Shown in pieces: positions 32,054 through 44,814 of a stretch of 64,000 nt of DNA. Both the position numbers and the translations under genes were made by a program. Numbering within the stretch: the stretch's first letter is position 1; every line of letters starts with the position of its first letter. The stretch comes from Phycomyces blakesleeanus NRRL 1555(-) (Eukaryota > Mucoromycota > Mucoromycetes > Mucorales > Phycomycetaceae), in the NCBI RefSeq assembly GCF_001638985.1, contig NW_017265139.1, positions 682,001-746,000 on the forward strand, given 5' to 3'. The notes under the pieces were generated by a model, which was not told the origin of the DNA, made no database searches, and was given only the letters and a program-made list of their open reading frames with translations.

Positions 32054-35000
32054 TTATATATCACTTAAGACATCAAGTGTCAATTTTAGACCACATTTAA
32101 GGCTAGGCCAAATGATATAATGGCACCAAGTCAACCAACTCTACAATGTCACTGGTATGATTCCCTATAGTCTTTGACTTTACTACAGATTTAATATGCA
32201 ATCCATTTTTCAAATGCACACTATATATGGTTATGAGAGCTAGTGGCCATCTCTTCTAGTTGTGTACATGTTAGAAGAATATAATCACCTTTCCAAAGAA
32301 ATGCTTATATCCTGGACAGTAAGAGAGATCTTCTGCAGTTCATGTCTACTTGTAGCTGCACATAAACATGACATGCCTCTTTTGTAGAACTTTGGTTGAA
32401 TGCAGCATCAATAACACAGCTATTAAAATAGGCTTTACGGCTTGTCTTTATAGAAGGCTCAAGCATACTACATTCTTCTCTCTTTAAATCATAAAACGTT
32501 TTAAGAAGCAATGAAAGATGAGATCTATCTTCAAAGCTATAAAAAATTATTAAATTCTTCAAAGGCTCCCAGAACTCAATGTCATGCTCAGCATTGGCAG
32601 GATCACCTTCTTCTGTAACAGGCCACCCATTGGTATATGCACTGTTGTAAATGAGTATTGACTACTGCTGTAATTGAGAATAAGTCTAAAGGAAATAATA
32701 TAAGGCCTCAGCTATTCCAGTCAAAGGTGTCTACCGATTACTTTATTATTTAACACACAAGTTTAGCATGCATGATAGTGATTATATTTCATATGATGAT
32801 ATCACCATAATATAGGATACATCAGTGGATTATTATAAGCATAATTATAACTCATAAACACATTTACTTTCGATGTTAATACTTCATTGGGACTACACAC
32901 ATTTATATAATTAATCATACATTAATTATTCCAAGATCACGTTGCTCTGATTAAGGCTCAGATAGGATCGATTACCTGACCCCAGTCATATAATTTTCCC
33001 AATTCAAAACAATATAAATAGCAGTAGTAGTTCAGTGTAGGAACCTGGTCAAACTTTGATATAAAATCCTTTCTCAATAAACAAAACCTACACAAGTTCT
33101 CACGAATCTTCGTCTCTAATCTCAAATCTTCAATTCTTCCTCTTAAAAACTTCTTCAACTTCAACCAACACAACATGCACTGTAAGCTAAAAGATTGGCT
33201 GGTAAAGTTTTTGTGCTTGCAACTGTTGTCAGTTCTGCTACACTCTGAAATTGCGCCAGTCTGATCATGATGTTTTCAGTATTGACACTGGCTTAGGAGT
33301 TACTATTGATGGATCTGGAGTACTTACCAATGACTCTTTTCATGGATCATATGCTATATGCTCTTGGTAGACCATATAGGTCAACCATCTTGAGATAATG
33401 CTGAATAATGTGCTGGTTAATTGTGAACACGCCAATGTCAATATCTGCTGTAGAAAGAAGACTCTCTAGAAATAAGTTCCATTTTACAAGATTACTAAGA
33501 AAAAAGAAAAAAGTAAATTACTATGAAAAATGAAATAAAATATGGCATTAAACATACTTTCTTATTGAGGTTTGATCTACTGCTGATAACTAACAGCTCA
33601 TGAGTAAATTGCATGTTTGAATCAGGCCAAGTAATGACTTTTGGGCAACCAAGTTCTGGACACACTCTGCAACTAACGTGGGGACAACAAAGAGTAAAAA
33701 GTTTGCCCAATTCACAGCTTTAAAAAAACTGGCATTCTTTGTCATGTCTCTTGAGGCACCATGCAACAATTTAGAGATCGCAAATTTTATAGCTACAATT
33801 ACAGTACCAATCTCCCTTTGAGTGGCAAGAGAAAGACATATATGATGCTTGAGTTCATACTCTTCACGTACAAGTTCCCATACCTGTTTACCAATTCCAT
33901 GGCACAGACCATGCATCTCATCTAATGCAAAAAAAAACAGACCAGATAATGTTTCCATTGAGACTAATGGTGGCTGACCATTGAGCCCCATTCTGTCTTC
34001 ACTGCTTGTCAGATTGTAATTCCTGAAACTCACTAGTGAGCGCGTCTGGGTTTCAGACAACATGTGGAAGTACTGACCATGTTTAGAAGTTTGGCCCACT
34101 ATGTGAGAAATACGACAGCCATTCTTACTTATGTGGCCAACATGGCATGCCTACTTTGCCAAAGCCGGAATATTGCCAGTGACCATGAGGACATACACCT
34201 TTGCCCTAATCATCATTGCTGGTGTCTTTACTTCCATGCCTTCTGTCTGGAGCAAACAGAGATCTCTCAGCATTGGCTCAAGGAAGGACCAGATGTCACT
34301 GGGACCAGTGCAGCTAGGAAACATTGCTATTTGGATCATCCTGTTTTTCTCATAATGGATCATCGGATTCAAGTTCAAGACAGTTGCATGAACAATGGTT
34401 ACTGATCCAGGTACATTGTATGGGTTGAACCCATCCGTGGACAACAAAATCGCAATATCATTTTCACCAGAAAACAGATGCTTCATGAATTGGTATGCAT
34501 GACCATCGAAAACATCTGCTTTCTGCCCATCTTTGCTGGGCTGGTAGTTGTGATGATAGAGTACTTCAGTCCTGATCTTGTTGTCAGTCAAACACAAAGC
34601 AAGCTGTCTGGCCAAAGGAAGCTGTACGATCGATCTCACAGGAACCCTGGTGTCACTTTCGCTAGTTTGGTCATTTTTGTATCTTGCTTCCCTGCATTTT
34701 ACGCATGTGGTATCATTCTCATTGTTGAATTGTGTACAACCCCTTATGCAAATATCGTATCTGTCAGCTTTGATATGCGAGAAGTACTCAAGAAGCTTGT
34801 TTCCAAGGTGTGGGCTGCATGCTTGGTATATAATATTGATAGAACAATCAAAGATCTGGTTGAAGTGTTCTACAATCTTTTTGTGGGCTCGACAAGAAAT
34901 TCTGAACTCTTAGATCAACTGCATGAACGCGAGATTCTTTTTATCATTGTTGCTGGGAACAGGAAGAGGCTGGCTAAAATCAAAGACTAGCGAGGGTGTG

Positions 35001-35459
35001 GTGCCTTCAATTTTGTCAATGACATTCTTGCATTCTTCTCCAAAATTGTATTATAGTAAGATAAACAACAATAAGTATGATTATCATAATATATGTATTT
35101 ATGTATCTCACCATGGACTCATCATCTTCAGTACTGTCAATGATATCCATATCCTCACTACTGCTTGTGTTGATGTTTTCTCTGTTTGTTTATCAAAGTA
35201 TACAGCTAATTAATATACTGTCTATCGTTTTGTGTTTTTGCTTTTGATAAGCTTACCCAAAAGCCAAGTTAGGAATCATTGCTGATGTAAACTGGCTTTG
35301 ATCAGGAAGAGAGACAGTTTGGGAAACTTCGCCATTGACAAGTAATTCTGCCCTATTTGTCATGCATCATTTGAGACATCTTTTATGTGTTCGACTGTTA
35401 TTAAAGGTCAACTTGCAAGTACGGCATTGGTAACGAGGGGCTTTTGTAATTTTGGACAT
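32054..35459 (-). pseudogene. tnp2-type transposase, CACTA copy A (interrupted)
   Basis: Start ATG 35459 (MSKITKAPRYQCRTC), with a zinc-finger-like CRTCKLTFNNSRTHKRC segment. A TGA follows CLK where CGA is likely ancestral, and an intron donor lies at GTAAGC near 35260. Downstream: CVKCREARYKN, then QLPLARQLALCL. The tnp2 core is LLSTDGFNPYNVPGSVTIVH, IHYEKNRMIQIAMFP, GPSDIWSFLEPMLRDL. A TAG at 34151-34153 is followed in frame by ACHVGHISKNGC; then come FFFALDEMHGLCHGIGKQV and VVPTLVAECVQNL. The C-terminal part is split by the solo LTR at 32643-33175. It matches the copy at 47292-50190 closely. Confidence 0.8.
32643..33175 (+). repeat. Solo LTR 1 with TGCAC target duplication
   Basis: 533 bp, begins TGTTGTAAATGAG and ends CACAACA. 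It is flanked by 5-bp TGCAC on both sides (32638-32642, 33176-33180). The homologous position in CACTA copy B (about 47900) has a single TGCAC and no insert, which proves the insertion. Relatives lie at 45221-45851 and 58289-58799. Confidence 0.95.
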
Positions 35460-35802
35460 GTTTGAGATAGGTAAAAAAAAACTTTGTTATATAAGTAAGA
35501 ATAGAATTAATTACTTTCTGAATGTATAGCTTTATACTTAATTATATAAAGACAATGATATTATATGCATTCTGAATATATGCTCGGGATCTTAAAGAAG
35601 TATCTGTATGTCATCAGTGAAGTTACTAGATCAATATTTCTTCAGGAGTAACCAATAGATTTGTACAAATAATTTGAAACTAATAATTTGAAGCTAAAAA
35701 ATTGAAGCTAAAGATTTGAAACTAATAATAGTTTCTGGTAAAACATTTTCTCTTTCTTTCTTTTTCTATAGCAAACACGTAACTGATTTTTTTTTACAAT
35801 TA

Positions 35803-36462
35803 TGAACAGTACAGACAATACAGTGATTCAGTTGCTTCAAGGAATACAAGCTGCACTTATTTCCCTAAAGAGTGGTCAAGAAGCATTGCTAGGCCGTCAA
35901 GAAGCATTAGAAAAAAAAACAAGATGCGATGCAACTTCAAATGACAAGTTTTTACAATGAATTTAAAGATCGGGAATTTCCAGATAGAACTATTGTAACC
36001 TCTACCAGTGTAAGCAAATACTATAACAACTAAAGTCCTTTCAATTAATGTCAAACATAATAGACTCTTACTGGCATCATTCCAAGACCCGTATCAAAAA
36101 TCAACAATATAACTTTAAAGCATATATACAAGATGATAACAGACGATCTTAGAATAGAATTGACCGAGGAAACCAAGAGAATTGTTAACACATGTACCAA
36201 GGTCATATGTGATCAACTGGCAGCTCTTCCATCTGTTCAGGATCTTGGAACAAACCCTGGCTGGTCATTGCTTCCTCAAGAGGATAAAAACAGGCTGTGT
36301 ATCAATCATTCCATCATACTCAGAGACAATGGAATCGATTTTACCAGATGCCACAGAAACTGGGCATCAATTGCAAGGGTTAGCCAGCTCTGGAGAGGGC
36401 GTAAGAAGCGAGAATACTCTGGTAAGTTCATATCTGGTAGGTACAATAAATTGTGTAATTAA
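35803..36462 (+). pseudogene. Coiled-coil 'PGW' accessory protein of CACTA element
   Basis: ATG 35803 starts MNSTDNTVIQLLQGIQ, then a heptad-like helix (LLGRQEALEKKQ). An extra A in an A9 run (35911-35919) shifts the frame; ignoring it the frame continues DAMQLQMTSFYNEFKD to a GTAAGC donor. The intron is 36010-36063 (54 nt). Exon 2 encodes LTEETKRIVNTCTKVICDQL, NPGWSLLPQED and the basic LWRGRKKREYSG. Layout, intron position and the PGW motif match the gene at 22535-23512. Its place inside the CACTA ends, divergent from tnp2, suggests a TnpA-like role in binding the ends. A single homopolymer indel is the only defect. Confidence 0.65.
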
Positions 36463-37371
36463 TGTGAGAATATGTAATAATCTAAAGGAATTTTAGCCAG
36501 TACGATTCATGAATAAAATATTATTTCTATTATAACAACCAATAAAAACATTTTTAAATAATGATCTGTGGTGATCCAGACACTTGGTTGTTGGATTTAT
36601 TACATCTAAGAACATATTTCTATTATTATAGTAAAACAGCTATCATTACAAGAACAAATGAATAATTTATTTATTTTACTTATGGTAAATCAATAAGACC
36701 AATAATTAATTACAGTAAGTACTGTAATTATGACAGCTCAGTAAGCACTGAGTTAATATGAGGACACTGCAATTAGATTAAATTATAAACATAGCAGTAC
36801 CAGCTCTCTAATATCTAAATGAACTCAGACTTAAGAAATTAAGATGTGACTGACAAAGCAGATCGTGTTTTGATATAAAAAGGATAACTTTGTATTCTTT
36901 AATAAAGAAAACCTATATACAGTCTCAAAGTATTCTTATATACGTCTCAATCTTTTTTACTGTTGATTTTATTCTATAAAACTTCACATAATCTTCTATG
37001 AAATAAAACTTTTTTGCTCAATTAAAACTGTGAATGAATCAGAATATATATATGAGAACCAATTGAAAGAATGCTTTTGTTTAAATGAGCAATACTATCA
37101 ATGTGCATACTGCAATAAAGTTTATATTATCCAATTAAAAGTAATAGTATAACGAAAGTATTTTATGAGTGACAATACAAAGATTCTTTTTTTCTATCTA
37201 TACCAATAAGAAAGCTCTTTTTTATTTTCTTTCTACCAATAGAACGAGAAGAATAATATATAAATTTAAATATTGGGATATGAATAAAACCCAACATCCA
37301 TCAGTCAATGGAGATTTAATTATATTTCCAAAAATAGGGATGGTCTTTTTGCTGGTTTTACCAAAACTGCC
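36463..37371. other. AT-rich right arm of CACTA element A
   Basis: Nothing coding seen between the accessory ORF and the subterminal repeats. Confidence 0.5.
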
Positions 37372-37436
37372 ACCCAAAAGACCACCTAAAATACCACCTA
37401 AAAGACCACCAAAAAGACCACTTTTTTCCCATAGTG
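37372..37436 (-). repeat. CACTA terminus and subterminal GGTGGTCTTTT repeats
   Basis: From 37436 inward on the minus strand there are five consecutive 11-12-bp units related to GGTGGTCTTTT. Subterminal arrays of this kind are the binding sites for the accessory protein in plant CACTA elements. Confidence 0.8.
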
Positions 37437-37439
37437 TAT

Positions 37440-38020
37440 GTCACTTATATAAGACATTAATAGTTGATATCATATTTATATTAGTCAATGATAGTCAATA
37501 TACTACTTATATAGATAGATAACAGATAATTTTCTGCTTATATAGACTGATGACTACTAATTTGCTGCTTATATAAATAGATAACAGATAATCTAATACT
37601 TATATAAGCTAATAAAAGCTAATCTATTTTATATATAAACTAATTATATTTAATATAATATTTATATTAACTAATAGTATTTAATCTCTCATCAATATTA
37701 GCCAATAGTATTTAATCTCTCATTAATATTAGCCAATAAAATTTGATCCCTCACTAATATTAGCCAATAGTCTTTGATCTCTCACTAATATTAGCCAATA
37801 ATATTTGATCCCTCACTCATATTAGCCAATAGTATTTGATCTCTCACCAATATTAGTCAATAATATTTAATTTATAACTTATATATATTAATAACATTTA
37901 ATATTCTCTAACTTATATATATTATTATCATAGCATATTAATCCACACTTATCTATATCAAATTCATACAATAATATACTACTTATATCTAATAATATCA
38001 AGAAATATAACTTAAATACT
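37440..38020. repeat. Degenerate AT-rich minisatellite, left part of satellite region
   Basis: Units of ~30 bp such as TCACTAATATTAGCCAATAG (37670-37870) and CTTATATAAGCTGATRACAG-type units. It starts right after the CACTA terminus. Confidence 0.75.
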
Positions 38021-38819
38021 CTAATCATACTTAATCTTAAAAGTATTTATATATTCTCATCTCTTTTATAATTGTTTATATATCATTATATATAATACAT
38101 AAATATATAAAAAATATAATAAGTATTATTTAGTTGACTTGTTACAATATTTTTTTATGAATATATAATAATATTTTGATTTTTATATGAGAAATTGATA
38201 AAAAAATATGAAAGTTAATTTTTATTTATTCTGTACCTGCTCTTTACATCTTTTGATACTTTTATATAATATGACTAAATTTTTTTTATATGACAAATTT
38301 TTTTAAAAATTATTACTTAGTAAGAATTTGAACTTTTATTACGAGAGACATATTTTACTTATTGTCTGAACGGCTTTTTGCTAGTTTAAGGTTAAATATT
38401 TTTCCATGCCAAGCTTTTTATATCGCTGCTATTTATATAACATGTCTTCTCACACTAAAAATGCCAAGACTTCTCATGCTAAGTGCATTCAGACTGACTA
38501 AAAAAGGAATTTTTTTATGAAAAAAGCTATTCTTTAGCATTTTTTCCCACGAATTCAACCATATTGTTTACATAAATCATTTATGCAAGATTATGCATGA
38601 TTATGCACGTTATATAACAAGTATAGCCAAATTTTACCAAATTTTTTCAGTAATGTATTTGTATTGTTTATGTTACGCTAATATACATAATGACATATGT
38701 TACATAAATTTTATTTTTTTATATTTTTACATATGTTTAAATTCTCTTATATGTGTCAATATATAATTATGTAAAATTATGCAAGATTATGCAAGATTAT
38801 ACAATATTATGCAATATTA

Positions 38820-39335
38820 TATAAGCTGATAACAACCAATTAACACTATATATAAACTAATTATAGCTGATCTCATATATATATAAGCTGTTGACTGCCA
38901 ATCTGGTATATATATAAGTATTTGACAGCTAATCTAATATAAATATAAGCTGATAACCACTAATTTGATATATATATATAAGCTGTTGACCACTGATTTA
39001 GCATATATATAAGCTGTTGACAGTTGATCTAGTAAAAATATACGCAAATAACTACTAATTTGATATATATATAATCTGTTGACTGCTGATCTGGCATATA
39101 TATAAGCTGTTGACTGGCAATCTAGCATATATATAAGCTGTTGACAGCTGATCTAGTATATATATAAGTTGATAACCACCAATTTGATATATATATGTAA
39201 GCTATTGACTGCCAATCTACTATATATATAAGCTGATAACCACCAATTTGATATATATATATAAGCTATTGACCACTAATCTACTATATATATAAGTGGA
39301 TGACAGTCAGTCTGCTATATATATAAGCTTATAAC
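38820..39335. repeat. ~31-bp satellite array, segment 1
   Basis: Units like AAGCTGTTGACTGCCAATCT followed by a TATATATATAT run. The array is interrupted at 39338 by mariner copy 2 and resumes at 44815. Confidence 0.88.
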
Positions 39336-40023
39336 TACTGGTTTTATCCATTCAATTGGCGCCCATTTCCATCTAATTAGCATCCGTTTCCATCTAATTA
39401 GAACCCATTGACATCTGATTGGCTTCCATAGAAATTGAATTTGCGTCCATTGCCAACTGAATTTGCTCCCATTGCCATCTGAATTTGCTCCCCCCCTTTT
39501 ACTATTGGCGGAAGGGTACATGGCACTCAATTTTTTTATCCTTACGCCTTACAATTTTTTTTATATAACCGTAGTATTTTTTTTTGTAAATGTTGTATTT
39601 TTTTTATATAACCGTAGTATTTTTTTTTGTAAACATCGTACTTTTTTTTTGTAAACGTCGTATTTTTTTTTGTAAACGTCGAATTTTTTTTATATAACCG
39701 TAGTATTTTTTTTTGTAAACGTCGTATTTTTTTGGCATAAAACATGGATATTTTTATTAGGCATAATTAGTTGATAGAGAAATAGAACACATAATAAGAA
39801 GTAAGATATAATGAAATACAAAGTAATAAAAAAAGAAAAGCATAAAGCAGTAAAATAAATAAAAAAAGAGGGACATAAAGTGGTAAAAAAAAAATAAGAA
39901 AAAGAGGGATATAAAGTAGTAAAAAAAAAATAAGAAAAAAAGGGACATAAAGTAGTAAAAAATAAAAATAAAATAAAAAAAGACATAGAGTGTAAAGAGC
40001 TTAAATAGACATAAAAGACATAC

Positions 40024-41556
40024 TTAAAGCTTTCGCTCTCTGTTCAAACAGCGAGGAAAGAATGAAATGGCATGGTTAATCCAACCCAAACAGTCCGAAA
40101 GGGTGACAGTCTTAGCTGATTCTGTAATCCTTAAGATGAGCCCATCTGACTCTGTAATCTCTTCTCTGCGGACACCAAACTTGATCTTGGACCACATTTT
40201 CTCAATTGGATTCAGGAAAGGTGAATACACAGGAAGATATGCACACTTGTACCCACGGGAAGAAATAAAGTTTTTCACCTCATCAGCCTTATGGATAGGA
40301 GCATTATCCATGATGAGATAACGTCCTTGCATACCCTGGCTGTCCAGAACGTCCATTGTATGACTAAGAAAGTCGAGGTAGTGCTGGGTTCTGGTGCCAA
40401 TTTGACCGTTCATCTCAACGTTGGTGTAGATGTCCAACTTTCTCTTCTTCTTGGTTGCGACTGCAGTGGGTTTCTTCAACGAGAGGCTGACGATCCCTCT
40501 CTCGCACATTGCACCAAGGATGGTGATGGACACACCTCTCTGCGTCGGGACAGTTGTCTTTGCTGGGGTGCCACTGACGGAACGGCCAAAAGTTCTCTTG
40601 ATGTGCATGTTGAAGTCTGCTTCATCGATGAACACACAGTTCGACAGATAGTTGAAATCCGCAAGTTGTTGCCACTCCAAAATGCGGTCTCGTCTCATCT
40701 CAATTGTGTTGGTGTCGTCTCTCTTCTCAGGCAGCTTCTCCAACTTCTTTATCGTCAGGGCACACTTCTTCACCAAGTGCTTCTGGATTGCTGATTTGGT
40801 AATCTGCAGCCCAGAGAACTCTTCCAAGACAGCTATCCTTGCTTGTTCCAAGGTAGCATATGGTTTATTTTCGAAAAACTTCAAAAAAAAAGCAGAGTGC
40901 ACCTGGAACAACTTTTGGTTGCCATATTTTCATTCTTTAGGCGCAGAAACCTCCTCAACCTCCATCGTCTCCAGCCCATTGGACTCATCAGTCTCCACTG
41001 TGGCAGCATCAAAATCGGCCTGGATCTTCTCTCTGGCCAGCCTGACATAGTTCTGGGCAGTCCGGACATTGATCCCCGTTTCCCTGGCAGCGGCAGCAGC
41101 AGTCTGGTTTTCCGAGAAAACCAAGGAGAAGAGCTTGTTCACCTGGTTTTGGTTGTACTTTCGGTACGAACCTCGACCTATGCTTTCTGCAGTGGGAACA
41201 GAATCAGGATCGACCTTCTCCGGCAGATTCGTCTTCGGCTTCTGTGCAACAATTGTCTTGGTTGTGGCCTTGTTGACTTCGGTTGGCAGGAAACTTTTGA
41301 GACTGAGGAGGTTTGTGACTGCTGGGTTTCTGGCCGAGGTACGGGTCCATTCCATATCGGCATGGTTGACAAAGACATCTGTCACAGATCGGAGTACAAC
41401 TTCTCCATGCATTTTGTCGACAATCTCTTGGTTGAAATCGCACAAGGGGTCGAAAGCAATTCCAGAAAACTGGGTTTGGTCTGCAGAACCGCTGTGACTG
41501 ACCATTTCACAGTGCTTGTCCATAACAAATTCGAGGGAGTTGTTGGAAGTAGACAT
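40024..41556 (-). pseudogene. DD34E transposase, copy 2 (one nonsense codon)
   Basis: ATG 41556 (MSTSNNSLEF). Same layout as the other copies; catalytic residues present: FIDEADFNMH, MDNAPIHKADE, LNPIEKMWS. The only break is TGA at 40930-40932 (APKE then stop), where copy 1 has CGA. Copy 3 shares this stop, so the defect predates their spread. The upstream part (208 aa, HTH) and the downstream part (catalytic) could only be separate proteins if a new start were used; no suitable in-frame ATG is close after the stop. Confidence 0.93.
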
Positions 41557-42277
41557 TTTTTTTTTGAAAATAAAAAGGGTGTTAAAATCGAGGAAGAAAG
41601 ATAACTGAGAAACTTTTATTAAGACACTGGGGTATATATACCAAAAAAAAATATATTTTAATAACTTAAACGTTTCTACCAAGGTATAGTCTTGTCCTGT
41701 TGTCTTAATATATTTGGATAAAGAACGTGTTGAAGAATAATGAATGTTTACATATTAAGCTTCTTCACACTTTTAAGAACATTTATTTTATTAGCCAATT
41801 TACAGTGCTACCAGAGCCTTTATGGTGTCCTGTCCTCTGTCTCGAAGGAAGGGGTGGGATTTCTCCTCATGGGTTTGCCCAACCAAAAAAAAAATAAAAA
41901 AAAAATAAAAAAAAAAGAAAGTTTTTTTTTGTATAGAGCCAAGGAAAAGCTCGAAATTCAGTTATTGAGATTTTCAGTTTTTCAGAAATTTCTGCGGTTA
42001 GATACCATTTTATTTTCAGTTATTAAGATTTTCAGTTTTTCAGTTATTGAGACTTTCATTTTTTCAGTTATTGAGACTTTCAGTTTTTCAGTTTTTCAGT
42101 TTTTCAGTTTTTCAGAAATTTCTTGCAGTAAGATATCATTTTATTTTCAGTTATTGAGACTTTCAGTTTTTCAGAAATTATTTGCGAAAAAATGGTTATG
42201 TATATTATAAAAATTTATGAATAAAAATGCTAGTTATACTATTTGGAGAATTATTTTTAAAATTGCTATTACATTTT

Positions 42278-42580
42278 TCTTTTTTTTATTTCTCTTTTTT
42301 TTTCTTTTTTTTATTTCTATTTTTTTTATTTCTTTTTTTTTATTTCTTTTTTTTTTTATTTCTATTTTTTTTATTTCTTTTTTTTTATTTCTTTTTTTTT
42401 TTATTTCTTTTTTTTTTATTTCTTTTTTTTTCTTTTTTTTTATTTCTTTTTTTTATTTTTTTTTATTTTTTTTTTTATTTTTTTTTTTTTTATTTTTTAT
42501 TTTTTTTTATTTTTTTTTTTTATTTTTTTTATTTTTTCATCTCTTTTTTTTTCATCTCTTTTTTTATTTCTTTTTTTTGT
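42278..42580. repeat. T-rich low-complexity tract (copy 2)
   Basis: Runs of TTTTTTATTTCTTTTT, longer than in copy 1. The Phe-rich frames here are not genes. Confidence 0.85.
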
Positions 42581-43774
42581 CATGAGCTTGTGCTATTTTT
42601 TGTTACTGTTTTTGTGTGTGTAATATTTGGGTTTTTTTTGGTATTTTGTATCATGAGGGTTTCCAAAATTGAGATCGGGTAGTATTGTGAGCAAAGCATA
42701 ATTCTTGGACCGCTTTCAGTTGTTTAACAGATTGTTGGACATTTACTTGTTTCGAGTGCAGATTACAAAGAGTTGTTGAGTTTGATATTAAGAAGATCAG
42801 GATTCTGACATTGTAAAATGGTTGGAGCAGGTGCTGAATAAATATAGCATTTTTGGATTCTTTTTTGTAATGGTATTAGATGCTTGTGTAGGACCAGGTT
42901 CATAAGAAATACAATTGCTGTGGTAGTCAATCAGATTACTGGATATTTGAGATAAAAATTGGCAAGTTTTTGTGTGGTCGGTAGAGTGAATTCTACTGTT
43001 GGATTTCGAAAAAGTATAGTCGGTGAAATGCACTTAAAAGCATTATGAATATGTGTAGACTGGTTCCTATCGTACAGGTAGATGTTTGATCTTGTAGTTT
43101 CTTTGTAGGTGGAGGGTTGAATCGTCACGTTTTCTTTTCAGATTTATAGCTTTTGTTCAAAATACTATAGATTATTTAGAGATTAATATCAATGACTCCG
43201 AGGTATAGGCTTTATTTACATACAGAAACATAATGTGATCTGGAAATAATAAAAAAATCCATGAGGTGTAGAGCTTTAGGCAGTGTTTTCATTGTCAGAG
43301 TAATATTTAGTTGTTGAAGTGAGCATGAGAATGAGATTTATTGCTGATTTAAGAAGAGAAATAAACAGTTTTGGTATATAAACACCAAATGGAAAGAGAG
43401 AGAATTAGGATATCTCTTTTAAAAAAGAATGTTTATAATAAATTTATGGCTGCGGGTAATATATTGTCCTATTTATTTTTTATCTCCTTGAGTTCAATTT
43501 GTACTACTTTATTTAGTGGACCTTGGAATATTATTTTTTGATATAAAAAGCTGAAAATATAATGACTAATACTATTTAACAACAACTCAATCTTCTTTAC
43601 ATCTATTCTTGCTGCTTCAACTTGTGTTCTGATTTTTATCTTGCATCTTAAGTAATTACTATTTAATTATAACTGCTATGTGCTAGATATAACTATATTT
43701 ATATAAAATATGTCACTTTAACATATCTTCCTATTTCTTTATTTTTTCACCTTTTATTATCAGAAAACCCTACA

Positions 43775-44158
43775 ATGTTACATGAAAAACTTGAAGAATA
43801 TAACAGTGCCTTTGAAAAAAGCATGGAAGAGCTTGAAGAGCCTGAAATGCCAGAAGATCCAAAAAGTTCTGCCCCATCAACAACAGACGAAACCCCCAAA
43901 AAAAGTAGAGGGCAATATCAAAAGCCTACGGATAAAGATATAAAAAATCTTCTTTATCTCTACTTCATAAGGGGATTAACTATCGAAAAAGCCAGCAAGA
44001 TAGTAAATATGAAACAAACAACTGCTGGTAGCTATATTTTGAAGTGGAGAAAGTCTCCAGTTGTTTTTTTCATTAAAAACAACAAGGAGGCTACAAGTGA
44101 CAAAAAAATGAATCTTTTATTTGAAACTTACTCTGCAATAAAGAAAGAATACAAATAA
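43775..44158 (+). CDS. HTH accessory protein of mariner-like element, copy 2 (intact)
   Basis: 127 aa from ATG 43775. Residues 1-40 are acidic (EKSMEELEEPEMPEDP), followed by a basic patch (PKKSRGQYQKP). A helix-turn-helix-like segment lies at ~55-95 (IKNLLYLYFIRGLTIEKASK, IVNMKQTTAGSYILKWRKSP), resembling the homeodomain-like DNA-binding part of transposases. It lies at the opposite end of the element from the transposase and is divergent from it. Copy 3 encodes the same protein (51468-51851). I infer binding to the subterminal repeats or repression of the element; a role is not proven. No catalytic domain. Confidence 0.85.
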   Translation: MLHEKLEEYNSAFEKSMEELEEPEMPEDPKSSAPSTTDETPKKSRGQYQKPTDKDIKNLLYLYFIRGLTIEKASKIVNMKQTTAGSYILKWRKSPVVFFIKNNKEATSDKKMNLLFETYSAIKKEYK

Positions 44159-44359
44159 TATCATTGCATTTTCAATTTTAACATAATTATTATAATGAGA
44201 TACTTGCTTTATTATCTTATAACTGCAGTAAGGTATTTAACTTCAACAAAGTAATCTGGAGAAAAGTTTGCATATTCTGTTAGTTCTCTCTATAGATATT
44301 TTCTATGACGTATCTTTGTAGAAAGATCTACATATATTGAAGTGCTATTACATTAGGCG

Positions 44360-44600
44360 TTTGGCACTTATATAAAAAAATATGGCAGTTATATAAAAAA
44401 AATATGACGTTTACAAAAAAAAATACTACGGTTATATAAAAAAAATACAACGTTTACAAAAAAAAATACTACGGTTGTATAAAAAAAATTCGACGTTTAC
44501 AAAAAAAAATACGACGTTTACAAAAAAAAAGTACGACGTTTACAAAAAAAAGTACGACGTTTACAAAAAAAAAGACTACGGTTATATAAAAAAAATTGTA
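44360..44600. repeat. Subterminal iterated motifs (copy 2, right)
   Basis: About ten units alternating ACGACGTTTACAAAAAAAAA and ACTACGGTTATATAAAAAAA. This is the highest count among the six ends. Confidence 0.85.
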
Positions 44601-44814
44601 AGGCGCAAGGATAAAAAAATTGAGTGCCATGTACCCTTCCGCCAATAGTAAAAGGGGGGGAGCAAATTCAGATGGCAATGGGAGCAAATTCAGTTGGCAA
44701 TGGACGCAAATTCAATTTCTATGGAAGCCAATCAGATGTCAATGGGTTCTAATTAGATGGAAACGGATGCTAATTAGATGGAAATGGGCGCCAATTGAAT
44801 GGATAAAACCAGTA

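Larger units (their letters stand above)
31723..37436. mobile_element. CACTA-type (EnSpm) element with tnp2 and accessory ORF
   Basis: The right end reads CACTATGGGAAAAAAGTGG from 37436 on the minus strand. The left end at 31723 is the decayed CACCATGAGAAAAAATTGG. CACTA ends, a tnp2-like transposase and iterated subterminal repeats together identify the superfamily. A clean 3-bp target duplication is not seen (TTA versus TAT), so the pairing of these two ends is inferred. The transposase (minus) and accessory ORF (plus) are divergent. A solo LTR is inserted in the transposase. Confidence 0.75.
39338..44812 (-). mobile_element. Large Tc1/mariner-like element, copy 2
   Basis: 5,475 bp flanked by TA (39336-39337, 44813-44814) and inserted in the satellite array. 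Inverted relative to copies 1 and 3. Nearly identical in coding parts to copy 3. It carries an intact HTH ORF and a transposase with one nonsense codon. Confidence 0.93.

Noticed and set aside
34064..34990. Plus-strand ORFs opposite the tnp2 genes (also 48801-49649)
   Set aside because: Antisense shadows of the tnp2 coding region, with conserved protein motifs only on the minus strand.
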